This document shows positions 18,120-25,087 of a stretch of DNA of 64,000 nucleotides, piece by piece (the stretch's first letter is position 1; every line of letters begins with the position of its first letter). The stretch is taken from positions 558,001-622,000 of the forward strand of contig CP129491.1 of the NCBI GenBank assembly GCA_030584105.1, read 5' to 3'. Position numbers and translations under genes: made by a program. The notes under the pieces are model-generated. The model searched no databases, had not been told where the DNA came from, and was given only the letters and a program-made list of their open reading frames with translations. This DNA comes from UTCHB3 sp002050155 (lineage in GTDB: Bacteria > Bacteroidota > Ignavibacteria > Ignavibacteriales > Ignavibacteriaceae).

Positions 18120-18836
18120 ATGAATAGAATAATTAAAGTAGTTTTGTTTGTTTTTCTTACATCAATTACTTCGCAGGCGCAATTGTTTGATATTGAAGGA
18201 ACCGGTTCGTTTTCTACTGCCGGTTCTTTGAAGTATTCGGCTACTTCTGCCAAAGGATTTGGTATGGGTGTCCGGATTAATTTTGAAACTTTCGATGATG
18301 TGTTTCTTTCCCTTTCCTTAGGGTACCAGTCTTATTTCATTGAACAGGATTCAGCACTTCAACAATGGAACTGGAATTTTTGGGATAACAGATACTGGGG
18401 CAGTGTAAGAGCTGACCTTACAGATACCGCTAAGTATAAGCTAACGGTTACCCCGAATCAGGGGATTCACTCAATTCCGATTTCGATTTCCGTAGGATAC
18501 GAAACAAACCTCGGTGGTTTCAGGGTGAAACCGTATCTCGGAATTGGGATGTTGTTTTACACAAGGTGGTTCTATGTGGTGGAAAACTGGGAGAAAAAGC
18601 TGACGAAACTTGATTCCGAGTTCAAATACAACTACAGAAACTTTGCCCCCCCAAAACTCGGAAATCCGATTATGTACACCGGTGGTTTATCGGTTAAGTA
18701 TCCCATTTTCGATGATGTTGATCTCTCGGGTGACTTCAGTTTTACCCAATTTTTGGAGACCGACCACATGGGTTACACAGATCTACCGTTCAGGAACGAG
18801 TTAAACATTAAATTTGGCGTATCATTCAGGTATTGA
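18120..18836 (+). CDS. Outer-membrane beta-barrel protein
   Basis: A 238-residue protein with a signal peptide (MNRIIKVVLFVFLTSITSQAQ). Alternating amphipathic strands (GMGVRINFETFDDVFLSLSLG, GFRVKPYLGIGMLFYTRW) end in FGVSFRY. This is the pattern of small 8-12 strand barrels. It lies 10 bases after the PorV-like gene and 7 before the next barrel gene. No specific family recognised. Confidence 0.7.
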   Translation: MNRIIKVVLFVFLTSITSQAQLFDIEGTGSFSTAGSLKYSATSAKGFGMGVRINFETFDDVFLSLSLGYQSYFIEQDSALQQWNWNFWDNRYWGSVRADLTDTAKYKLTVTPNQGIHSIPISISVGYETNLGGFRVKPYLGIGMLFYTRWFYVVENWEKKLTKLDSEFKYNYRNFAPPKLGNPIMYTGGLSVKYPIFDDVDLSGDFSFTQFLETDHMGYTDLPFRNELNIKFGVSFRY

Positions 18837-18843
18837 TTAAAAT

Positions 18844-19539
18844 ATGAAAAAGATATTTATTGTAGTTTTATTGCTTACAACCGGAGTTTTAGCGCAGGGA
18901 AAGTGGGCGGCGGGTGCCGGTGGCTCGTTTTTAGTTCCGATGGGTGAATTGGAAAACAGATTCAGCCCGGGATATGGTGCCTCTTTGTTCGCTACTAATG
19001 AAGTGTCGGAAAAATGGGCATGGAGCGGCAAGGTTGAATTTCTTACCTTCAACAAATTGAACGAAGATAAGATGAACATTAAACGGGAATATTTGATCGG
19101 GACGGAGCAGAAAACATTTACTTATCCGATTAAATCGTTGGAAATGGACCTCAAAGCTTACGGTGTTGCTGTTCAGGCTGATTATTTTATTGTGAAAAAC
19201 CAAATGTTTGAGACAAAGCTAAACTTAGGATTTGGGATTTACAACTGGCAGTTCAAAAGAGGAAGTTACAAAGATTCCCTTTATGTTAACGACACAACAG
19301 GGGCACAAATGCTGCAGGAACTTTTGGATGTTCCAAGGTTAGATCAGGAAGACTGGAGCGGAACGATAAACGCCGGGGTTGAATTTGGTATTAAGGTTTT
19401 CGATCCTGTTTGGTTTTCTGTTTCAGCTAACTACAAGAACATGCTTGGCGAGCTTTGGTCAACTTTGAAACTTGATTTTGAGAATGTAGCCTCGATGCAG
19501 ATGATAGAGCTTAAGGCGACGGTTCGGGCAAAGTTTTGA
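18844..19539 (+). CDS. Outer-membrane beta-barrel protein
   Basis: A 231-residue protein with a signal peptide (MKKIFIVVLLLTTGVLAQ) and a Gly-rich barrel start (GKWAAGAGGSFLVPMGELENRF) similar to OmpA-like or OmpW-like barrels. It ends in ELKATVRAKF with the terminal Phe. It is the fifth gene of the TonB receptor operon, and its stop overlaps the next start (TGATG). Function unknown. Confidence 0.7.
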   Translation: MKKIFIVVLLLTTGVLAQGKWAAGAGGSFLVPMGELENRFSPGYGASLFATNEVSEKWAWSGKVEFLTFNKLNEDKMNIKREYLIGTEQKTFTYPIKSLEMDLKAYGVAVQADYFIVKNQMFETKLNLGFGIYNWQFKRGSYKDSLYVNDTTGAQMLQELLDVPRLDQEDWSGTINAGVEFGIKVFDPVWFSVSANYKNMLGELWSTLKLDFENVASMQMIELKATVRAKF

Positions 19540-20870
19540 TGGTTTTCACTCGAATGTATTCTTACAACCGTTTGCGGATGTTTTCCGGTTTTCGGGTGTT
19601 TGACTGTAAGTCTTCTTTTTTCGGTTTGCAGATTTCTTACTCTCTGTGGTTATTTGTGCAGCGGTTAACCCAGAGAAACCGGTTTTTATTCAACAGGTTC
19701 ATTCCTTTAATTTCCGTGTTTTTATTGGCGGGTATGCTTACGGGTTGCAGTGCAGTATCTGACGGTAACACTGCTTCAGAATCCACACTACGGGGCGAGT
19801 CTTCGGTTGGTTCCGCAGTACACGGAGTATGGCTGACAAATGTTGACAGCAAAGTTCTCAACTCGAAAGAGGGGATAAAGGAAGCGGTCGCATTCTGCAA
19901 GGAGTTGGGATTAAACGCAATTTTTCCGGTAGTGTGGAACAAAGGTGTTACTCTTTACCCAAGCGCAGTTATGAAAGAGAGGTTTGGGATTGAGATTGAT
20001 TCCAATTTCAAAGGAAGAGACCCACTTCGTGAATTAACCGCTGCCGCGCGGGAAAACGGTATTAAGGTCATCCCGTGGTTCGAGTTCGGGTTTGCTGCTT
20101 CTTATAAAAGCAACGGTGGGCATCTGCTGGCTAAAATGCCAAACTGGAAAGCGATTGACAAGAATGGTGAATTGGTTACCAAAAACGGCTTTGAGTGGAT
20201 GAACGGCTTTGATCCGGAAGTGCAGGATTTTGTTCTTTCGTTGATTGAAGAAGTTGTAACCAACTATGCAGTTGACGGTATTCAGGGTGATGACAGGCTG
20301 CCGGCAATGCCATCCGAAAGCGGGTACGACCCTTACACCGTTGGGCTTTACAAATCGGCACATAACGGAGAAGAGCCACCTGCAGACCACCAAAACCCCG
20401 GGTGGCTGCAGTTCAGAGCTGATTTGATGACAGACTTCGCTGGAAAAATTTACCGTAAAGTGAAATCTGTTAATCCGGCTGCCATCGTTGCTTTTGCACC
20501 CTCTGTGTATCCTTTTTCAAAAACGGAATATCTGCAGGACTGGGTGAAGTGGGTTAAGTTGGGTTATGTCGATTTGATTTCACCACAGGTTTACAGAAAA
20601 GATATTGACGCTTACACAAAAACTCTGAAAAAAGATTTTTTGGAACATCTGCCGGCGGGAAATAAACTGAAATTTTATCCGGGAATTTTGCTGAATGTGG
20701 GCAGTTACAAAACCGATCCTGACCTTCTGCTGCAAATGGTAGAAGAGAACCGCAAACTTGGGATAATGGGGGAAATTTACTTTTTTTACGAAGGTTTGAA
20801 AAACTACACCGATCTTTTCCGTGAGGAAATTTACCCTTATAAAGTTAGCTTTCCAAACCTTACGAGGTGA
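19539..20870 (+). CDS. Family-10-like (GHL10/DUF187) glycoside hydrolase, lipoprotein
   Basis: Probable glycan hydrolase with a TIM barrel: GVWLTNVDSKVL (about 92), FPVVWNKGVTLYPS (about 130), VIPWFEFGFAASY (about 180), GIQGDDRLPAMP (about 248) and SPQVYRKDI. A lipobox LTGC lies about 70 residues after the ATG at 19539, far more than a usual signal peptide. A GTG at 19656 would give about 30 residues before the Cys and may be the true start, although TGATG coupling favours 19539. The 3' end with its stop is duplicated downstream. The following gene is a paralogue. Confidence 0.8.
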   Translation: MVFTRMYSYNRLRMFSGFRVFDCKSSFFGLQISYSLWLFVQRLTQRNRFLFNRFIPLISVFLLAGMLTGCSAVSDGNTASESTLRGESSVGSAVHGVWLTNVDSKVLNSKEGIKEAVAFCKELGLNAIFPVVWNKGVTLYPSAVMKERFGIEIDSNFKGRDPLRELTAAARENGIKVIPWFEFGFAASYKSNGGHLLAKMPNWKAIDKNGELVTKNGFEWMNGFDPEVQDFVLSLIEEVVTNYAVDGIQGDDRLPAMPSESGYDPYTVGLYKSAHNGEEPPADHQNPGWLQFRADLMTDFAGKIYRKVKSVNPAAIVAFAPSVYPFSKTEYLQDWVKWVKLGYVDLISPQVYRKDIDAYTKTLKKDFLEHLPAGNKLKFYPGILLNVGSYKTDPDLLLQMVEENRKLGIMGEIYFFYEGLKNYTDLFREEIYPYKVSFPNLTR

Positions 20871-20944
20871 TGTTATAAGGATTACCCGTACCCACTCCGT
20901 CGGGGGTCTTATAAAGTTAGTTTTTCAAACCTTACGAGGTGATG
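20836..20944 (+). repeat. 37-bp direct repeat of the hydrolase 3' end including its stop codon
   Basis: 20836-20872 and 20908-20944 differ at only two or three bases. They start CTTATAAAGTTAG and end CCTTACGAGGTGATG. The first copy encodes the last residues of the hydrolase plus the TGA. The second copy, 72 bp on, is non-coding. The 35 bases between are unrelated and contain ACCCACTCCGTCGGGGGT. Confidence 0.93.
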
Positions 20945-20991
20945 AGATATTTTGAGAAATTTCGTTTTCATTTGATGTATTCGGTAGTTTT

Positions 20992-21212
20992 AGTTTTTCC
21001 AAAATTTTGATTTTTCTGACAATAATGGTTTTACCTGCACATTTAAGTTTTTCAATAATTTTATTTTTTCTGACCATTTTGGCGTTTATTGCCCATACGG
21101 TTTTTTCTGCCCTTAAGGTTTATCATGCACATAAGCGTTTTGAGCATGGGCAGAAGCATGAAACTCGTACCTGCGACAATGTTGGCTTTCCGGCACATAA
21201 GCGTTTTGCACC
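20992..21212 (+). repeat. Diverged repeats covering the 5' end of the second hydrolase gene
   Basis: AGTTTTTCC...TTTTTCTGAC occurs at 20992-21020 and 21045-21073 (29 bp each). A related TTTTTTCTGCCC follows near 21101. GCACATAAGCGTTTTG occurs twice, near 21129 and 21196. Together they make up the region between the putative start and the signal-peptide-like segment of the following hydrolase. Confidence 0.75.
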
Positions 21213-23115
21213 CCCCTGCACTTCACTTCCCCGTAGCCTTTTTCAGGTTTTTCTTTTTGTCGCAATTTTTTCATCATTAACAAGTGCGCAGCAACTGAAA
21301 GAAATGCGTGCCGTTTGGATAACAAATGTGGATAGTGATGTTCTGTTTAGTGACGAAAAAATTGCCGAATCTATGGACTTCCTGGCAGATATCGGGATTA
21401 ATGTTGTTTTCCCCGTCGTTTGGAACAAAGGTTATACGATGTACCCGAGCAGGGTAATGGATTCACTGTTCAGCAAGCCGATAATTCCGGCTTTTGCAGG
21501 GCGGGATCCACTGAAAAAACTGATTATCGAGGCGCACAGAAACGGAATTGAAGTTATTCCCTGGTTCGAATTTGGATTCTCTTCCAGTTACTCACTAAAC
21601 GGTGGGCATATTATTGCTGCGAAACCGGAGTGGGCAGGGAAAAACGCACAAGGGGAACTGCTCGTTAAAAATGGTTTTGATTGGCTGGCGGGAACAAACC
21701 CCGAGGTTCAGGATTTTCTGATTGCGCTTACCACAGAAGTGCTGGATAACTATGAAGTTGACGGGGTGCAGGGGGATGACCGTCTGCCCGCGATGCCGAT
21801 TGAAGGAGGGTATGACAGCGTTACCGTTGCCATCTATAAATCGGAACACGACGGAGCCGACCCTTCACCAAACTACTACGACCAATACTGGAAGAAATGG
21901 CGCGCTGATAAACTGAGTGACTTCCTTGCGAGGTGGCGGGACAGTGTTAAAGTGAGAAGCGATAATTACATTCTTTCAGTAGCGCCGAGTGTTTATCCCT
22001 GGAGTTTAGACAATTACCTTCAGGATTCCAAAACCTGGTTAGAACGGGGATTGCCTGATAACTTTATTCCGCAAATATACCGGCGGGATATCACATCTTA
22101 TATAAACGAGTTGAACAGCACCATTAACAACACACCGGAAGTTGGAAGAGATAAACTTTTTGCCGGTGTGCTTGGTAAATCGGGTGGTTATGTTATGACC
22201 CCTCAATTGCTGCGTGAATCTATTGCCGAAAACAGAAAAAGAAATGTGATGGGGGAAAGCCTCTTCTTTTACGAAGCCTTGAGAGAAAACAATAACCGGT
22301 TGGGTGATACCTTAAGAAAAATTTATGAGACCCCGGCAACACTTCCTTACAGAGGTGATAACCTTTGGCGTCCGAAAGGATTTGTGATTAACGAAGACAG
22401 CACTACACATACGGTGCGCACAGGTGGGTGGAGCCAGGCGAGCGTGCTGGGGTTTAAGCCCAAAATTTACTGGACCAGGGATACTTCATACGCTTCTTTC
22501 GAGTGGTTGTTTGATATTGAACACCCTGCCTGGTATGGTGTTTACGCGTTTTTTATTCCGAATTTTGCGTTTACGGACAGCGCAAGATATACGATTACCG
22601 GCGAATTGGGTGATACAACCGTCGTGTTCAGCCAGCGGAATGTAGGGAATAAATCGTGGGTTAAGTTGGGGGATGTTTATCTGACACCGGGTAAAAAATC
22701 GGTCTTGAAATTAGATAACACACTGGCAGAATATGGGAAATATGTTGTTGCAGATGCCGCCATGCTGTTACTTAACCGTGATCTTTCGCCGGATGTGGTG
22801 ATTACTTCTGTTCAGCGTGACTGCATTGTTGCTGATGAAATTCCTTTGAATTTTGAACTGTCGCAAAATTTTCCAAATCCATTTAACCCCTCAACAGTTA
22901 TCAGTTTTTCAATTCCGGAGACTGAAGCGGTTAAGCTGAAAATTTACGACATTACAGGGAGAGAAATTGCAACTCTGTTGAACGAAACGAAACAAGCCGG
23001 AAGCTACTCCATCGAGTTTGACGCAGGTGCGTATCAGTTGGCGAGCGGTGTTTATTTCTATTCGTTGGAAGCGGGCAAGGTGAGGCTTACCCGCAAAATG
23101 GTTTTGCTTAAATAA
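21025..23115 (+). CDS. Family-10-like (GHL10/DUF187) glycoside hydrolase with T9SS sorting domain
   Basis: Paralogue of the preceding hydrolase: RAVWITNVDSDVL, FPVVWNKGYTMYPS, VIPWFEFGFSSSY, GVQGDDRLPAMP, IPQIYRRDI. It adds a beta-rich region (about residues 455-600) and a C-terminal T9SS domain (LSQNFPNPFNPSTVI). It should therefore be anchored or released through T9SS, whereas the neighbour is a lipoprotein. The N-terminus is odd. From the ATG at 21025 there is a hydrophobic stretch, then about 45 residues built from repeats (HAHKRF, PAHKRF), and only then a normal-looking signal peptide (SLFQVFLFVAIFSSLTSAQ). The true start could be elsewhere, and no Met lies near the second hydrophobic segment. 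Confidence 0.8.
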   Translation: MVLPAHLSFSIILFFLTILAFIAHTVFSALKVYHAHKRFEHGQKHETRTCDNVGFPAHKRFAPPCTSLPRSLFQVFLFVAIFSSLTSAQQLKEMRAVWITNVDSDVLFSDEKIAESMDFLADIGINVVFPVVWNKGYTMYPSRVMDSLFSKPIIPAFAGRDPLKKLIIEAHRNGIEVIPWFEFGFSSSYSLNGGHIIAAKPEWAGKNAQGELLVKNGFDWLAGTNPEVQDFLIALTTEVLDNYEVDGVQGDDRLPAMPIEGGYDSVTVAIYKSEHDGADPSPNYYDQYWKKWRADKLSDFLARWRDSVKVRSDNYILSVAPSVYPWSLDNYLQDSKTWLERGLPDNFIPQIYRRDITSYINELNSTINNTPEVGRDKLFAGVLGKSGGYVMTPQLLRESIAENRKRNVMGESLFFYEALRENNNRLGDTLRKIYETPATLPYRGDNLWRPKGFVINEDSTTHTVRTGGWSQASVLGFKPKIYWTRDTSYASFEWLFDIEHPAWYGVYAFFIPNFAFTDSARYTITGELGDTTVVFSQRNVGNKSWVKLGDVYLTPGKKSVLKLDNTLAEYGKYVVADAAMLLLNRDLSPDVVITSVQRDCIVADEIPLNFELSQNFPNPFNPSTVISFSIPETEAVKLKIYDITGREIATLLNETKQAGSYSIEFDAGAYQLASGVYFYSLEAGKVRLTRKMVLLK

Positions 23116-23188
23116 CCAAGAGATAGCCGTCGCAATATTTTGCTGAAATAACTTCGCTTTGTTGCAATAAAGTTTTGATAAAATTGTG

Positions 23189-23803
23189 TTAAATTGCGAA
23201 CTTAATTACAACAAATCCGCCAATAAGCAGTACGGTGAAGGCTAAAGCGAGCCAGTCAAAATATTTATCGATAATTTGTTTGATTGCTTCGCCATATTTC
23301 CAGAGTAAGGCAGCAACCAGAAAGAACCTTGCACCGCGGCTGACAACCGAAGCAATAAGAAACATAACGAAACTTACATCGAATGCTCCTGCGGAAATGG
23401 TGAAAACTTTATAGGGGATTGGTGTGAAACCGGCAGTGAAGATGATCCAAAAATTATATTCTTCGAACATTGCCTGAATCCGGTAGAAAAGTTCGTGCGT
23501 AAAACTTGGGATATACCCGAAGAAAAAGTTAGCAACATTTGAGAACTCACCGGGACCGGACCACCACACAAAATGACCGATCAAGTAACCGGCAATTCCA
23601 CCGAGCAAAGACCCAACAGTGCAGTTGGTCGCAAATCTGAAAGCTTTTGTTTTTGACCCGAGAACTAAGGCAATTAACAAAGCATCAGGTGGAATTGGGA
23701 AAAAAGATGATTCTGCAAAGGCTATTAAAAAAAGAGCTATTGATCCGTAAGGCGTTTCTGCCCAGTGGAGTACCCAGTCGTAAAGTTTTCTAAGGTATTT
23801 CAT
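23189..23803 (-). CDS. DedA/VTT-domain (YqaA-like) membrane protein
   Basis: A 204-residue inner-membrane protein. Its VTT-domain signatures are FAESSFFPIPPDALLIALVLG (about 29-49), GSLLGGIAGYLIG (about 64-76) and GFTPIPYKVFTISAGAF (about 125-141). DedA-family proteins are linked to undecaprenyl-phosphate or phospholipid recycling. The YqaA subgroup has no firm role. The ATG at 23803 is divergent from the acyltransferase gene 75 bases away. Confidence 0.82.
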   Translation of the reverse strand: MKYLRKLYDWVLHWAETPYGSIALFLIAFAESSFFPIPPDALLIALVLGSKTKAFRFATNCTVGSLLGGIAGYLIGHFVWWSGPGEFSNVANFFFGYIPSFTHELFYRIQAMFEEYNFWIIFTAGFTPIPYKVFTISAGAFDVSFVMFLIASVVSRGARFFLVAALLWKYGEAIKQIIDKYFDWLALAFTVLLIGGFVVIKFAI

Positions 23804-23878
23804 TCAGTAATTAATTATTAAAAAACAAACTTCAAATATGCAGAATCTTTAGCATATTTCAATCAATCCGGGATAATT

Positions 23879-25000
23879 ATGGAAGAGAAAAAAAGCAGCA
23901 GACTTGTCTCTCTTGATATCTTCAGAGGCATCACCATCGCAGGGATGATTTTAGTGAACAATCCGGGAAGCTGGAGCACAATTTATCCGCCTTTAAAACA
24001 TGCAGAATGGCACGGTTGTACACCAACAGACTGGATATTTCCTTTTTTCCTGTTTATTGTCGGCGTAGCGATAACGCTTTCGCTAACAAAGCGAAAAGAA
24101 AGGGGAGATGATCAGGGTAAACTGATTTTGAACATATTCCGTCGTGCGGTGTTGATCTTTCTGGTCGGGTTTTTAATGGTAATTATACCATATTTTAAAT
24201 TTGAAACGGTTAGAATACCGGGTGTGCTTCAAAGGATTGCAGTGGTTTACTTCTTTACATCGCTGATTTTCTTAAAAACTTCGATGAAAACACAGATATA
24301 CCTTACAGCCGGCTTTTTGATTGCTTACTGGCTGATGATGACACTGATTCCGGTTCCGGGCGTTGGATACGCAAACTTAGAGAAAGAAACGAATTTAGCC
24401 GCATGGTTGGATCGGTTGCTTTTAGACGGGCACATGTGGGCACAATCTAAAACCTGGGACCCTGAAGGAGTACTCTCAACACTTCCTGCAATTGCCACCT
24501 GCTTAAGTGGTGTGTTGCTTGGGCACTTCCTGCGCACGCAACGAAGTGAAGCCGAAAAAGCCGCCTGGATTTTCAGTGCGGGTGCCTTCTTCGTTGTGGT
24601 CGGTGAGTTTTGGAGTATCTTTTTTCCGATGAATAAATCGATTTGGACAAGTTCTTATGTTGTTTATACATCAGGACTTGCGCTTATTTTCTTCGCATTT
24701 TGCTATTGGATTGCTGATGTTCAGGGCCATAAAAAGTGGGCAAAACCTTTTATAATCTACGGAATGAACGCAATAGCAGTTTTTGCAGGCTCAGGAATGA
24801 TGGCGAAATTTATGGGGATAATTAAGGTAACCGGAGCGGATGGGAAGGAAATTTCTGTACAGGGATATTTGTACCAGACCTTTTTCGTGCCGTACTTTGA
24901 TCCATTGAACGCCTCGTTGGCGTATGCGATTTCGTATATAGTTTTTTGGTTCCTGATTTTGTGGGTTCTCTACAGATATAAAATATTTATCAAAATCTGA
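23879..25000 (+). CDS. HGSNAT-like (DUF5009) membrane acyltransferase
   Basis: A 373-residue polytopic membrane protein resembling heparan-alpha-glucosaminide N-acetyltransferase and bacterial NagX. It has SLDIFRGITIAGMILVNNPG (about 11-30), TPTDWIFPFFLFIVGVA (about 54-70) and about ten hydrophobic segments. It ends WFLILWVLYRYKIFIKI, a conserved last helix in this family. It may acetylate an amino sugar at the membrane. The last 29 codons have been tandemly duplicated, and the copy forms part of menD on the other strand, whose stop lies only 4 bases downstream. Confidence 0.85.
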   Translation: MEEKKSSRLVSLDIFRGITIAGMILVNNPGSWSTIYPPLKHAEWHGCTPTDWIFPFFLFIVGVAITLSLTKRKERGDDQGKLILNIFRRAVLIFLVGFLMVIIPYFKFETVRIPGVLQRIAVVYFFTSLIFLKTSMKTQIYLTAGFLIAYWLMMTLIPVPGVGYANLEKETNLAAWLDRLLLDGHMWAQSKTWDPEGVLSTLPAIATCLSGVLLGHFLRTQRSEAEKAAWIFSAGAFFVVVGEFWSIFFPMNKSIWTSSYVVYTSGLALIFFAFCYWIADVQGHKKWAKPFIIYGMNAIAVFAGSGMMAKFMGIIKVTGADGKEISVQGYLYQTFFVPYFDPLNASLAYAISYIVFWFLILWVLYRYKIFIKI

Positions 25001-25087
25001 GAGTTAGCGGGTGCGATTTCGCAAATAGTCATCCGGTTCCTGAATTTGTTGGTTTTGTTCAGTTGCTAAATATTTATCAAAATCTGA
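24914..25087. repeat. 87-bp tandem duplication joining the acyltransferase and menD 3' ends
   Basis: 24926-25000 and 25013-25087 align over 75 bp without gaps, about 77% identical by eye. The 12 bases before each are also similar, giving an 87-bp unit in direct tandem. Copy A encodes the last helix of the acyltransferase. Copy B, read on the minus strand, encodes MenD residues from SDFDKYLATE to DDYLRNR. Copy B on the plus strand contains an in-frame TAA, so it is no longer coding in that direction. Confidence 0.92.
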
